The position numbers and the translations under genes were made by a program. A model generated the notes under the pieces. The model was not told the origin of the DNA and did no database searches. It was given only the letters and a program-made list of their open reading frames with translations. Shown one piece after another: positions 52,688 to 64,000 of a stretch of DNA of 64,000 bases. This stretch comes from Marsupella aquatica (Eukaryota > Marchantiophyta): contig OZ316892.1 of NCBI GenBank assembly GCA_973895155.1, forward strand, positions 30,194,001-30,258,000. Direction: 5' to 3'. Numbering within the stretch: the first letter of the stretch is position 1; each line of letters opens with the position of its first letter.

Positions 52688-55600
52688 TGTCAAACACTTG
52701 CCAAGGAGCTTAAGCGGCTTTTCTCCCCAAAAGACTACCTAATACCTGCTCCATGTCATACCAGGGTCACAAAGGATTGACAAAACTTCTGAAGTGTGCT
52801 TACAATGTCCAATCACTCCATACATAAGTAGTTTCAACTCTCCACTTCTAGAGAGGTAGTCCCCTTGACTACTTTTGTACTCACCCCTTCCCCTCTCCTC
52901 TACTCCAAGGATCAGCAAGGGGGATCTCCGCTCCAAGCTGTCACCTTAGAGTAGATTCTCACACAAACACCCAAGAACCCAAAGTACTTTCCTCTTCAAG
53001 CTTAAGTCTCCTCAAGACCCTCAAAGTAGTGTTACCCCTCAACCTTGCCCCCCTGGCCTTGGTTTGGGTCCACACATCCCCTTTGAGCCCTAGAGAAGGC
53101 TCCTCTATCTAAGGACTCTTCCTCTTGTTCTTACTTCTTGTTAACACCACACACCAAGCAAAGTACTTTCCACCCTCAAGCTATAATCCTCTCTAAGTCT
53201 CAAAGTAATGCTATACCTTAACCTTGCCTCCTTGGCCTTGGTTTTGTACTAGCACATCCCCTTCAAGCTTAGACCAAGATTATACCATAGCATGGACTCT
53301 TCTCTTGCTCTCATATACTTCAAATGCACTCACACTTAATGGTCACAATGAAGATTGGTAAGTCTCCTTTTATTGCATCACCTTTACAACAAAAGTTCAC
53401 TACACATTCTCCACACTAAGCATGGACCACCTCTCCTTTCTCAAGCTTAGCCCTACCTTGGCAAGGTAGAGATTTCACTTAAGAGATGAGACTCCCGGTC
53501 CCTAACAAATGAAAACTTCCTCCTTATATACTATCTCCTTCCACATCACACCAAGCTTGACCTGGGGTCCAACTATACCTCCCCCAAGTCCTCCTAACAC
53601 ACAAAGTCCAACTCTATAGTTCATAGCCCACCCTACTACTTGCTATTTTGCCTCCTTCCAAGCCCTGGAATATGCCACACATGAGTGGTATGCTTTGACT
53701 TCCAAACCTACTCCCACTTATGGTCCTCCTCACCAGCTTACCAACCCACTTGAAAGCTCGCAAAAAGAGTGAGTGAGTCTCAAGTTGTGCCTAGTCAAAG
53801 TTGGCCTTATTTTACTTGTAACCCCTTTACTACCCTAAGTAAACTACCCCCTATATTTACTTTTCTTAACTTGATGGCCTTACACCTTTGGCCAAAGGTA
53901 AGTACCCTTCTCTAGAGCCTAACTCAAGTGGTATGGGTGCAAGAAAGGTCAGCCCCTAAATCTGGTATTCATTCCCCTATGCCGACTTTGGTTTGCAAGT
54001 TGTCGGGACTCCCTCGTGGCCTCGGTTAAAAATATATTTGAGTGATTACTTTTCTGGGGTTCCACCTTCACCAGGGGTTGCCTTATCTTCCCCTAACTCA
54101 GCACAAAAAAATTTGGGCCCCAACGGATACCTCTAGCCAAAGTTATGCCCATTCTCCCAAGGCCTGTTTTTGGTGTAAAGCGGGTGTAAGCGGCGGCCCG
54201 ATTACACTTACCTTACATGCCCCTTATGGGGATTCCACGTGTCATGAGGGGAGAGCACTCTCATTATACTCATGTTTCTTATGAAGAATTTGTAAGGACA
54301 GCAATGTTTGCAGCCATTTCTCTCTCGTGAATTCAATCTAAAACCACAGCATTCTCTATTGATTCTTTCTTGTGCAGCAGTCCAGCTGATCAGCCGCCAG
54401 CCCCTCAATTTCACAGCCACCATAGCTCACAGCCAGCCTAGTCAATTTCGCAGCTAGCCCACCTCTTCAATTTTGCCGCTAGCAACACAGTCAATTTCGC
54501 AGCTAGCAGCACAGTCACATCAGCGCATTTACAGCACAACAACAGCAGATTTGAAGCACAGCAGCAGCAACCATAGCTTGATTCCTTCTCAGTCAAGCAG
54601 GTCTCTCTTCTCAATTTCGTAGCTGCCCACCTTTGCAATTTCGCAGCTAGCAGCAGCATCATTCAATTCAGCAGCATCAAGGCAGCAGCCAGCCAATTCT
54701 CATGAGCATCTCGTGCCTGATTAGTAGGAGCACCTCTAATCTAGTGTGCAGCTGTCATAGCAGCAAGCAGCCTTCCCAATTCAAAGCCAGCAGCGATCCT
54801 AATTTGCAGCCATAGCTCTTTTCCTTCTCAGCAGCCATAGCTTCTTCAATCAGCAACAGCCCTTGCTTCTTCAATCAGCAGCAGCCATTTCAATTCAGCC
54901 GCCCTTCCTTCAATTCAGCCGCCCTTGTGCTCAATTGATTCCTCAAGTAATCATGCAGCACCTTTGGACAGCCTCCCGGTGCTTGACGTCCTCACCAGCC
55001 TCGTGCTTGCTCCTCCTTGCCTCGTGCTCGCTCCTCCTTGCCTCGTGCTCGCCGCGTGATCGTCGCCCACGCGGTTTACACTTAGAAAAAAATACATTTT
55101 TTTTTTGGAAAAACAGCATTTTGGGGCGATTTTGGACCCCCCTCCAAAACTCACACATAAGTCCAAAAGGACTTCTGAGTAGCTCCACTGATTCTATGGA
55201 CATAGGACTATGTCCGGGTTTACTAAGATATAAACAAAACCCTATAACAACTTTTCTAAAATTAGGCAAAGAGGGTCAAGTCTTTATGTCTTCCAAAATT
55301 CTTCTCAACTTTGAGATGCTCCCAAAAAGTAACCAAGTGTGACAAAGTTGTCCCACAAGTTTCTAGGGATAGAGGGGACCATACTTAACCCACTTCCAAA
55401 CTTGGAACCCCTACATTTACCCATCAGCTATTTTTCCCGGGACCCGCTATTTGGTAACTTTGATTTTTGCCAAAATACTTATAACTCCTAGGTTAAGACC
55501 CCACTTGACTTCATACTTTTTCAGGGTTCCCTAGGGACCTCCCAGCACCCATGGGGGAAATATCAGCCAAAAATAAGATGTCCGGTGTCGGGTCATTTTT

Positions 55601-55850
55601 CGGTCCCGACTTAGTCGCCTATTATAACTAAGGACGGACTAGTTTCCTGCCCCTCCTATAGTAACTTGCTTACCCCTAGATAACTTTGCATAACTAAATT
55701 CCCTCTTACCTCTACTAAGCTTCCCTTCTTACTTAAGTGCCCTAAACCTAGCTACTCTGATAGCACTAAAACTTTTTCCCTAACTATTTCCTCTTCTAAA
55801 CGAAAGAATGTCATGTTTCTCTACACTAGCTGACACTGAGCCATCCCACA
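52688..55850 (-). repeat. 3' LTR of the intact Ty3/gypsy element
   Basis: In plus orientation it begins TGTCAAACACTTGCC and its first 1986 bases match 62014-64000, with only a 1-base indel near 54360 seen by eye. The other edge is set by the polypurine tract at 55851-55861 (minus AGGGGGCTA), so in minus orientation the LTR runs from TGTGGG to TTTGACA, about 3.16 kb. It contains a low-complexity CAATTTCGCAGCTAGC-rich stretch at 54425-54700. Confidence 0.88.
54425..54900. repeat. Imperfect short repeats inside the gypsy LTR
   Basis: TCAATTTCGCAGCTAGC and CAGCAGC-type words recur many times. The same stretch appears in the right LTR, so it is part of the element. Confidence 0.7.
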
Positions 55851-55890
55851 TAGCCCCCTACTTAAGTGTGCAGCGTCCCCGCAAACACAC

Positions 55891-58800
55891 TTATTCCTGA
55901 TTAAAGTACCTTTTCAACCTATCATGATGCACTCTAGTAGGGAACACCTCTCCTTCAAGAGTAGCAAGCTGAATTGACCCATTAGCATAAACCTGGTGAA
56001 CAACATAAGGACCCAACCACCGAGTATGCAACTTGCCTGGAAAATGAGCATACCTACTGTCATAGAGTAATACCAGTTGTCCAGCAAGTAAAGAAGTTGG
56101 CTTCTTCAACTTCTTGTCATGATGTTGCTTCACTTGAGCTTGCTTCTTCTTCACTTGCTTGCTTGCCTCTTCCCGGATTTCCTCCAACTCCTCCAGCTGG
56201 TAAGCTCTCTCCATTAAACTCTGGTCAGCCTCCATTCTCTCCTCCACACTTACCCTCAAAGTAGGCACTTCAAACTCAACAGGTACAAGGGAGTGTTGTC
56301 CAAATACTAGGTAGAAAGGACTATGGCCGGTTGTGGTCTTGAAAGCAAGGTTGTAGGAGTACACAGCTGAGTATAATTTGTCATCCCAATCAGTCTTGTG
56401 TGCCGCCACGGTTTTGTTCAAGATCTTGCCAATGATGCCATTAGCTCTCTCCGTTAATCCATTGGCCTTGGGGTGATAGGGGGTGGTCTTCCTATGCTTA
56501 ATCAAGTAATGGTTAGTGAGCTCCTCCACAACTTCATTCAAGAAGTGAGTCCCCCTATCACTAACCAGCTCTAGAGGTGGCCCAAATCTGGTAAAAATCT
56601 GTTGATACATGAACCTTGCTACTGTGAGAGCATTATCCTTGCTGGTTGGTCTTGCCTCTACCCACTTAGTAGCATAATCAGTTGCAAGAAGGATGTATCG
56701 ATTCCTTCTAGACCTGGTCACAGGAGTGATGGGACCTATGAAATCTATACCCCACTTCTCAAAAGGTGCAAGAGGTAAGATGGTGGTAAGAGGGTGATGC
56801 CTTGAGTGAGCTGGCTTACCTGTCCTTTGGCAAGGGTCACATCCCCTCACAAAAAGACTTACATCCTTATGAAGTGTTGGCCACCAATACCCTGCATCAA
56901 GAATTTTCCTTGCTGTTGTTGCACTTGCATAATGGCCACCAGCCTCCTCCTCATGCATAGCTCTCATCACAATGGAGATTTCCTTCTTCTCCAAACACCT
57001 CCTTAGTCTCCCATCAACTCCTTCCTTGTGAAGGACACCCTTCACCAATAAGTAAGGTCTGATTTTTCTCAGGAAAACAGCAGCCTCCTCTTGGTTCAAA
57101 TCTCTTGGTAGCCGGGTTGTGAGAAGAAATTGGATGATATCCAAATACCATGTATCTCCTCCACTTCCCACATGAAAGAGGTCTTCATCTGGAAACTGAT
57201 CATCCACCTCCTTCAAGTCCTCTTCTCCTTCAATCCTTGAGAAGAAGTCTGCATTCCCATGCTTCTTACCAGGCCTGACCCTCACCTCATAATCAAACTC
57301 TTGGAGCAACAAGATCCACCTTGCCACTCTACCAGTTACATCAGGTTTATTCACCATATACTTGAGAGCATTGTGATCAGTATGAAAGACCACCTTATAG
57401 CCCAACAAGTAGTGCCTAAACTTCTTACAAGAGTAGATGATTCCTAGAGCTTCTCTATCGGTTGGTGAGTAATTCTTTTCAGCTGGTGCCAATAGTCTAC
57501 TTGCAAAGTAGATAGGGTGATCCCTATTCTGGTCATCAAGTTGACTAAGCACCACACCAATACAAAAGCCAGACACATCCACATACACATGAAATTCTCT
57601 ACTCCAATCTGGTGCTATCAAGATAGGGGCTTCAACCAACCTGTTCTTCAACTCCTGAAAACTTGCTAGCCTCTCAACTGAGGGTTCAACCTCAGCCCCC
57701 TTCTTAAGCATGCTGGTTAGGGGTAAAGCTACTTTAGCAAAGTCCTTAATGAACCTTCTATAGTAGTTTAAACATCCCAAGAATCCCCTCAACTCTGTCA
57801 CTGAAGTTGGAAACTTGACAGCCATCCAAACAGCAACCTTCTCTTGGTCCACTTCTATGCCCTTCTTGGATACCTTGTGGCCAAGTAGTATCCCTTCTTC
57901 CACACCAAAGAAGCACTTCCCTGGGTGAAGCTTCAAACCAACTTCCCTACATCTTTGGAAGGTCATCCTCAAATGTTCAACATGGTCCTTCCCCCTTCCA
58001 AAAACAGCAAAGTCATCTATGAATACTTCCAAGAACTTTCTCAAGTAGTCATGAAAGATATTCATCATCAACCTTTGGAACATACCAGGGGCATTACAAA
58101 GACCAAAAGGCATCCTCCGAAAGGCATAAATCCCCCACTCAGTAGTAAAGGCTGTCTTCAACTGGTCCTCCTTCCTTATCCAAATCTGGTTGTAACCTGA
58201 GTACCCATCTAGGAAGCTATACACTTCCCAACCAGCTACTAAATCAAGTACCATATCAGTAAATGGAATGGGATAGTGGTCCTTCTTAGTGGCCTCATTG
58301 AGTTTCCTAAAGTCTTGGCAAACTCGGATCTTAGGCTTACCATCCAAGCCTGGTTTCTTTGGTACTATGACAATTGGAGAAACCCACTCACTATTCAACA
58401 CAGGATAGATGAAACCTGCTTCCAGCAATTTGTCTATCTCTTCCTTCACCATCAAGGAGTACTTGGGATTCATCCGATATTGCCTTTGTCTCACAGGTGA
58501 AGCTCCTAGCATCAAGTCGATTCTATGCTCACCAAGTTCAGGGTTTACACCAGTAAGATCCAAGTGACTCCAAGCAAACACATCCACATATTCACCTAGC
58601 AAATCTTGGATAGTTTTCTCTTCACCTGATCCCAGGGCATTTCCCAAGTTGAAGGTCTTGTCTTGCTGGACAGAGATGGTTCTGTACTGCTCAGCTCGAA
58701 TCACCTCCATCTTGTTCCTCATTGTGGAGTCAAAAGTGCCCTCAAGTTGTGCCAACCTCATGCCTCCATAGACGGGTGCATTTTCAGCACTTAACTCCTC

Positions 58801-61800
58801 CTTCTCCTTGCTTGAATGCTGGTCTTCCTGAGTCTCATCCTCCTCTGAGTTTGCAGCCTTCAATTGGTCCTCTAGCTCCTTTATCTTGAGCTTTAACAAG
58901 GCTAAGTGCTTAGCCTTTAACCTCTGGTCATTACTCCTTGTCTTGATCTCAACTTGGGCAGCACCCTTGCTGGTCTGATCAACCTCCTGAGCCATTGTGA
59001 TAGTGTCTTCTTGGTTGCTCTCCTTGGCTGAGGTCTCAGCCTGCTTCACCTCCTCGAGACTGGTCACTTCACTGAGACTGGGCAGAGGTGAATGGCTGGT
59101 AAGAGCCTCCTGCTCTTGCTCCTCTCCAAACACTTCTTCTTCAGTCCATTGGCTCACCATGTTCAACATGTATACCTCATCCTCATCAGATTCAGATTTG
59201 GTACTCAACTCATCGGAAAGTTCAGAATCATATTCATCCAACTCATCAGTAGTCTCTCCTTGATGCTTGTCATGACCCCATGAAACTGAAGTGGCTGGTT
59301 TGCCAAACCTAAACTCCTTCTTGCCCCAATCAGACACTACTTTGGCTCCATATAGCCAAGGCCTCCCAATCAAGATTGGGTAAGTAGATGGCCTTGCTGG
59401 TCTCATCACCAAGTAATTCAACAAGAACTCCTGCCCCCCAATGAGAGTAGGTACTTGAGTAAGTGTCCCCACCGGTAGCACTCTTGCTCCATTTGCTAGC
59501 CTCATTGTCCTTGCTGTTGGCTGAAGTTTCTTGAAACCTAGTTGTTGGGCAGTAGCCTCAATCATGATATTCACACCTGAGCCTCCATCAACTGGTACAT
59601 ACGAGAGTACACACCCATTTACTTGAACATCAATCTCAGGTGCTCCAAGGTCTTCACAAACCATCATCACATCAGCTGGGGTACCAACCTTTGGAAGCTT
59701 CCTTCTTCTCCTTCCTACCAACATCTCCTTCAGTTGCCTCCTATACAAAGGGTTGTCTTTGATCAGCTGCCCCACTGTAGCAGTAACCAAACAATCTTTC
59801 ACATCCTTCTTGATGTCATAAGAGGGTACCTTGCTGGTCTCTTTCTTCTCTTCCACCTCAGCTTTTTCCTTCAAAGCTTTAGCAACCTTCAGGTCTTTGT
59901 TGATGGCCTCTTGATGCTCCTTAGCCTCCATCTCCTCTAGTTGCCTCTTGACTTCCTCATTCACCTTGGGATAGAAGAGCTTCGGATGGTCTCTCTTGTA
60001 GTCACTATCTTCAGCTGGTGGGACTTGAACTTCTGCTCCAACTTCAACTTCGATTGGTGACTCCGTTGAGTGCTCCTTTCTCTCCTTCCTCTTCTTCCTC
60101 TCTTCCACTCTTTCCTTCTTTCTTGTGGACCTGGTAGACACCTTGTAACACACAGCTTCCTCCTCAGGTGTCTCCATTCCTGGTAGATCTGGCTGGTTCT
60201 CCCCACCAGCAACTTGTGTCACTCCATCTTTGGCCTCCTCTTGCCACTCCATACTCAAGAAGTTCACTGTGGCTTCACCGGGAGCCTTGGCAACCGCTGG
60301 TGGTGGTGCTTCTATCCTTCCTATCATCATCTTGGCAGCAGATCCAATAGGACAGTTGGCTGTGGTATGACCCTCCCTTTTGCACACAGCACAAAGAGGA
60401 TAGGGAGCTCCTTGTCCCTGCCTCCTTGGTTCGGGGCAACTGTTGGAATAGTGCCCTGGTTTTTGACAGTTCCAGCAGATCACCACGGTAGTTCTTGCCA
60501 CTCCCCCAGGTCCTTGAGGTCCCATTTGATCCACCATCCTTGGTTGAAGACCAGGCATCAGTTGAGGTGCCATGGGTGGAGCTGGTCTTCCTTGCAAAGT
60601 TCTTGGGCCTCCTGAAATCTGGTACACCATCTCCGGGGCTTCTTCATAGAAGTAGTCCACCACTTCACTTGCTTGATAAACATCGTTGGACTCTTCATTG
60701 ACATACTGAACTTGATTCCTCCAACCTTGACACTCTTGAGGTGTATGGCCAAAACTCTTGCACTTGACACACCATACATGGGCTCTATTCACCGGCACTT
60801 TTCTCCTATCAGGTTGCACACCAGCAAAGTGAACTGATAGGGCCTTGAGTTGGTTGGTGATCTCACTCATCTTGTTATCCATCACCTTCTTCTCCTTGGT
60901 TGCTGGTGTAGAACCTTCCACCAAGTTGAAGGTTGCAGATTTGTGGTGCTTACCACCTGGCTTCTTCTTGCTGGCTCTCCTCTTCTGGTCGCTTTTTCTC
61001 TTTGCCTTCTTCTTCTTCTTCTTCTTCTTCTTCTCGGAGTCCTCCTCAGAATCAGATTCTGAATCAGAACTGGAACTACTCTCCTCAGATTCCGACTCAG
61101 AAGTATCCTCAACTGAACTACTTGATTCACTTGAGCTAGAAGAAGAATCACTATAAGCAAATCGCTTCTTCTTTCTCCTACTCTTGGAACTAGAGATCTC
61201 AGCACTCCTATAAGACTGAGCCGCCTCAATGGCCTCATCCAACGTATTAGGGTGAGATTGCCTTACTGAGACACCCATCTTCTTGGGTAGGCTTGCCACA
61301 AACCAAGCCAACAACATGGAGTCTACTGGTCTGGGGTCAAGCTTGGTAGCTAACCTTTGAAACCTTTGCAGAAACCTCCTTACTGACTCCTTGGATCCCA
61401 TTCTGATCTCTCCCATCTTGATCAGAGCTTCCGATTCTTCTCCCACCTTCCTAAACTCCTGCAAGAATGCTAGCTTGAAGGCATCCCAATCATTCTTGAT
61501 GGCATTTGATAGGCTATTGAACCAAGGTCTTGCTTCTCCTCTCAAGACCCCCGCCAAAGTGGTCAACTTAATATCAAACTCTCCATTGGCTTGGGCTGTC
61601 CCAATGAAGTCCTCCAACCAAGCATCAGGATCCTCCTTGGGCTTGCCATGGAATGTCTTGTACTGAAATCTTGCTCTTTGAGTCACCACCATGGCTGCTT
61701 CTTGATCTTCACTTGTGTTGGTAGTGGAAGAAGATGTATCACTCCACCCTACACCAGGTTCCGCTTCAGCTTGCAAATGAATGTCCACCCAATCTGGTTG

Positions 61801-61959
61801 CTCCAACTGGTCACCAAAGTTGAAACTAAGAGAGGCTTCTTTTAGTGCTTGACTCCTTGTAGTGGGCATGCCACTCACAATCACCTTCTTATCTCCCTTC
61901 TTCTCTTGAACAGCAAACCTGCAAACACACCTCCAAGTCTTGTGGCTCCACTCCAACAA
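55891..61959 (-). CDS. Intact Ty3/gypsy gag-pol polyprotein, 2022 aa
   Basis: One open frame carries the full retrotransposon set. Gag lies at about 95-255 (WLEDFIGTAQANGEFDIKL). A Ser/Glu tract and a Lys-rich linker follow at 270-345. Three CCHC zinc knuckles lie at 397-410, 495-508 and 523-536. The aspartic protease has its active site at D791 (VDGGSGVNIM). Reverse transcriptase spans about 1165-1345 with FIDD at 1313-1316. RNase H starts near 1455 (D1461). Integrase has an HHCC finger at about 1669-1710 and DD35E residues D1739, D1801 and E1837. A LHTRWLGPYVV tail closes the protein; no chromodomain is seen. The frame starts 17 bases after the primer-binding site; Met31 (MPTTRSQALK) is an equally likely start. 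Intact domains and near-identical LTRs mean recent transposition. The copies at 22.8 and 33.6-36.0 kb belong to the same lineage. Confidence 0.93.
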   Translation of the reverse strand: MLEWSHKTWRCVCRFAVQEKKGDKKVIVSGMPTTRSQALKEASLSFNFGDQLEQPDWVDIHLQAEAEPGVGWSDTSSSTTNTSEDQEAAMVVTQRARFQYKTFHGKPKEDPDAWLEDFIGTAQANGEFDIKLTTLAGVLRGEARPWFNSLSNAIKNDWDAFKLAFLQEFRKVGEESEALIKMGEIRMGSKESVRRFLQRFQRLATKLDPRPVDSMLLAWFVASLPKKMGVSVRQSHPNTLDEAIEAAQSYRSAEISSSKSRRKKKRFAYSDSSSSSSESSSSVEDTSESESEESSSSSDSESDSEEDSEKKKKKKKKKAKRKSDQKRRASKKKPGGKHHKSATFNLVEGSTPATKEKKVMDNKMSEITNQLKALSVHFAGVQPDRRKVPVNRAHVWCVKCKSFGHTPQECQGWRNQVQYVNEESNDVYQASEVVDYFYEEAPEMVYQISGGPRTLQGRPAPPMAPQLMPGLQPRMVDQMGPQGPGGVARTTVVICWNCQKPGHYSNSCPEPRRQGQGAPYPLCAVCKREGHTTANCPIGSAAKMMIGRIEAPPPAVAKAPGEATVNFLSMEWQEEAKDGVTQVAGGENQPDLPGMETPEEEAVCYKVSTRSTRKKERVEERKKRKERKEHSTESPIEVEVGAEVQVPPAEDSDYKRDHPKLFYPKVNEEVKRQLEEMEAKEHQEAINKDLKVAKALKEKAEVEEKKETSKVPSYDIKKDVKDCLVTATVGQLIKDNPLYRRQLKEMLVGRRRRKLPKVGTPADVMMVCEDLGAPEIDVQVNGCVLSYVPVDGGSGVNIMIEATAQQLGFKKLQPTARTMRLANGARVLPVGTLTQVPTLIGGQEFLLNYLVMRPARPSTYPILIGRPWLYGAKVVSDWGKKEFRFGKPATSVSWGHDKHQGETTDELDEYDSELSDELSTKSESDEDEVYMLNMVSQWTEEEVFGEEQEQEALTSHSPLPSLSEVTSLEEVKQAETSAKESNQEDTITMAQEVDQTSKGAAQVEIKTRSNDQRLKAKHLALLKLKIKELEDQLKAANSEEDETQEDQHSSKEKEELSAENAPVYGGMRLAQLEGTFDSTMRNKMEVIRAEQYRTISVQQDKTFNLGNALGSGEEKTIQDLLGEYVDVFAWSHLDLTGVNPELGEHRIDLMLGASPVRQRQYRMNPKYSLMVKEEIDKLLEAGFIYPVLNSEWVSPIVIVPKKPGLDGKPKIRVCQDFRKLNEATKKDHYPIPFTDMVLDLVAGWEVYSFLDGYSGYNQIWIRKEDQLKTAFTTEWGIYAFRRMPFGLCNAPGMFQRLMMNIFHDYLRKFLEVFIDDFAVFGRGKDHVEHLRMTFQRCREVGLKLHPGKCFFGVEEGILLGHKVSKKGIEVDQEKVAVWMAVKFPTSVTELRGFLGCLNYYRRFIKDFAKVALPLTSMLKKGAEVEPSVERLASFQELKNRLVEAPILIAPDWSREFHVYVDVSGFCIGVVLSQLDDQNRDHPIYFASRLLAPAEKNYSPTDREALGIIYSCKKFRHYLLGYKVVFHTDHNALKYMVNKPDVTGRVARWILLLQEFDYEVRVRPGKKHGNADFFSRIEGEEDLKEVDDQFPDEDLFHVGSGGDTWYLDIIQFLLTTRLPRDLNQEEAAVFLRKIRPYLLVKGVLHKEGVDGRLRRCLEKKEISIVMRAMHEEEAGGHYASATTARKILDAGYWWPTLHKDVSLFVRGCDPCQRTGKPAHSRHHPLTTILPLAPFEKWGIDFIGPITPVTRSRRNRYILLATDYATKWVEARPTSKDNALTVARFMYQQIFTRFGPPLELVSDRGTHFLNEVVEELTNHYLIKHRKTTPYHPKANGLTERANGIIGKILNKTVAAHKTDWDDKLYSAVYSYNLAFKTTTGHSPFYLVFGQHSLVPVEFEVPTLRVSVEERMEADQSLMERAYQLEELEEIREEASKQVKKKQAQVKQHHDKKLKKPTSLLAGQLVLLYDSRYAHFPGKLHTRWLGPYVVHQVYANGSIQLATLEGEVFPTRVHHDRLKRYFNQE

Positions 61960-61975
61960 AAACTGTAAAGAGTTG

Positions 61976-61993
61976 TCCCCGGCAGCGGCGCCA
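61976..61993 (-). other. Primer-binding site of the gypsy element (tRNA-Asp type)
   Basis: Minus-strand TGGCGCCGCTGCCGGGGA differs at one base from the plant tRNA-Asp complement used by many Ty3/gypsy elements. It lies 20 bases inside the LTR edge, a rather wide gap. Confidence 0.8.
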
Positions 61994-62013
61994 AAAACAA
62001 GGGTGGGACTCTA

Positions 62014-64000
62014 TGTCAAACACTTGCCAAGGAGCTTAAGCGGCTTTTCTCCCCAAAAGACTACCTAATACCTGCTCCATGTCATACCAGGGTCACAAAG
62101 GATTGACAAAACTTCTGAAGTGTGCTTACAATGTCCAATCACTCCATACATAAGTAGTTTCAACTCTCCACTTCTAGAGAGGTAGTCCCCTTGACTACTT
62201 TTGTACTCACCCCTTCCCCTCTCCTCTACTCCAAGGATCAGCAAGGGGGATCTCCGCTCCAAGCTGTCACCTTAGAGTAGATTCTCACACAAACACCCAA
62301 GAACCCAAAGTACTTTCCTCTTCAAGCTTAAGTCTCCTCAAGACCCTCAAAGTAGTGTTACCCCTCAACCTTGCCCCCCTGGCCTTGGTTTGGGTCCACA
62401 CATCCCCTTTGAGCCCTAGAGAAGGCTCCTCTATCTAAGGACTCTTCCTCTTGTTCTTACTTCTTGTTAACACCACACACCAAGCAAAGTACTTTCCACC
62501 CTCAAGCTATAATCCTCTCTAAGTCTCAAAGTAATGCTATACCTTAACCTTGCCTCCTTGGCCTTGGTTTTGTACTAGCACATCCCCTTCAAGCTTAGAC
62601 CAAGATTATACCATAGCATGGACTCTTCTCTTGCTCTCATATACTTCAAATGCACTCACACTTAATGGTCACAATGAAGATTGGTAAGTCTCCTTTTATT
62701 GCATCACCTTTACAACAAAAGTTCACTACACATTCTCCACACTAAGCATGGACCACCTCTCCTTTCTCAAGCTTAGCCCTACCTTGGCAAGGTAGAGATT
62801 TCACTTAAGAGATGAGACTCCCGGTCCCTAACAAATGAAAACTTCCTCCTTATATACTATCTCCTTCCACATCACACCAAGCTTGACCTGGGGTCCAACT
62901 ATACCTCCCCCAAGTCCTCCTAACACACAAAGTCCAACTCTATAGTTCATAGCCCACCCTACTACTTGCTATTTTGCCTCCTTCCAAGCCCTGGAATATG
63001 CCACACATGAGTGGTATGCTTTGACTTCCAAACCTACTCCCACTTATGGTCCTCCTCACCAGCTTACCAACCCACTTGAAAGCTCGCAAAAAGAGTGAGT
63101 GAGTCTCAAGTTGTGCCTAGTCAAAGTTGGCCTTATTTTACTTGTAACCCCTTTACTACCCTAAGTAAACTACCCCCTATATTTACTTTTCTTAACTTGA
63201 TGGCCTTACACCTTTGGCCAAAGGTAAGTACCCTTCTCTAGAGCCTAACTCAAGTGGTATGGGTGCAAGAAAGGTCAGCCCCTAAATCTGGTATTCATTC
63301 CCCTATGCCGACTTTGGTTTGCAAGTTGTCGGGACTCCCTCGTGGCCTCGGTTAAAAATATATTTGAGTGATTACTTTTCTGGGGTTCCACCTTCACCAG
63401 GGGTTGCCTTATCTTCCCCTAACTCAGCACAAAAAAATTTGGGCCCCAACGGATACCTCTAGCCAAAGTTATGCCCATTCTCCCAAGGCCTGTTTTTGGT
63501 GTAAAGCGGGTGTAAGCGGCGGCCCGATTACACTTACCTTACATGCCCCTTATGGGGATTCCACGTGTCATGAGGGGAGAGCACTCTCATTATACTCATG
63601 TTTCTTATGAAGAATTTGTAAGGACAGCAATGTTTGCAGCCATTTCTCTCTCGTGAATTCAATCTAAAACCACAGCATTCTCTATTGGATTCTTTCTTGT
63701 GCAGCAGTCCAGCTGATCAGCCGCCAGCCCCTCAATTTCACAGCCACCATAGCTCACAGCCAGCCTAGTCAATTTCGCAGCTAGCCCACCTCTTCAATTT
63801 TGCCGCTAGCAACACAGTCAATTTCGCAGCTAGCAGCACAGTCACATCAGCGCATTTACAGCACAACAACAGCAGATTTGAAGCACAGCAGCAGCAACCA
63901 TAGCTTGATTCCTTCTCAGTCAAGCAGGTCTCTCTTCTCAATTTCGTAGCTGCCCACCTTTGCAATTTCGCAGCTAGCAGCAGCATCATTCAATTCAGCA
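62014..64000 (-). repeat. 5' LTR of the gypsy element, cut by the window end
   Basis: It duplicates 52688-54673 almost perfectly. About 1.2 kb of the LTR, and the outer target duplication, should lie beyond 64000. Confidence 0.9.

Noticed and set aside
52739-54662. Small frames that also appear at 62065-63989
   Set aside because: They are duplicated because they lie in the two LTRs, and they show no domain.
55020-55340. Plus-strand 159-codon frame near 54863-55342
   Set aside because: It lies inside the LTR and is composed of Ser/Leu-rich low-complexity translation.
56806-61845. Plus-strand frames inside the gypsy element
   Set aside because: They are shadows of the 2022-codon minus-strand polyprotein.
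1-64000. tRNA, rRNA or small RNA genes
   Set aside because: I scanned for tRNA-like box A/box B pairs and rRNA words and saw none I could defend.

Overview
The window reads as nuclear DNA of a land plant, most likely a moss. The evidence is a large intronless DYW-type PPR editing factor whose repeat wording matches moss PPR-DYW proteins, GT-AG introns, Ty1/copia and Ty3/gypsy retrotransposons with plant-type tRNA-Asp priming, and TTTAGGG telomere-like motifs. I see no bacterial operons, rRNA or tRNA genes. Species is not determinable by eye.

Layout. 0-5.8 kb: a decayed copy of a repeated unknown family ('family B') and the remains of a mitochondrial CPN60/HSP60 gene. 5.8-10.25 kb: the only clearly healthy host gene, a 1470-residue PPR-DYW protein with six near-identical 303-bp units. 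10.3-13.4 kb: nothing recognisable. 13.4-26.4 kb: a graveyard of two related-looking repeated families (A1, A2, A3 on +; B on -), coiled-coil remnants, a gypsy tail and two head-to-head telomere-like motifs. Many of the stops here look like CAG to TAG decay. 27.6-40.25 kb: nested copia and gypsy elements rearranged by an inversion. Two identical 140-bp LTRs sit in inverted orientation 9.2 kb apart, with matching 5-bp target duplications and the two halves of the copia element they interrupted.

40.7-51.2 kb: the most unusual part. A 10.5-kb segment is bounded by 26-bp perfect terminal inverted repeats and subterminal GTGTACATTT repeats. It holds no transposase I recognise. It carries a divergently transcribed unknown gene (-), a ParB-like plus adenine/cytosine-N-methyltransferase-like gene (+, three exons, two in-frame stops) and an FCP1-like HAD phosphatase domain (+). 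Every intron I can model in it contains palindromes of one design: roughly 11-12-bp arms around a 3-base centre, 25 of them in one intron. This looks like an undescribed DNA transposon or a captured viral/prokaryote-like gene set; a ParB-like protein beside a dense palindrome array invites a binding-site hypothesis.

51.2-64 kb: an intact young Ty3/gypsy element on the - strand with a 2022-codon gag-pol frame and 3.16-kb LTRs, the right one cut by the window end.

Confidence is high for the PPR gene, the retrotransposon domains, LTRs and inverted repeats. It is moderate for the ParB, methyltransferase, HAD and CPN60 assignments, and low for families A and B and the unknown minus-strand gene.
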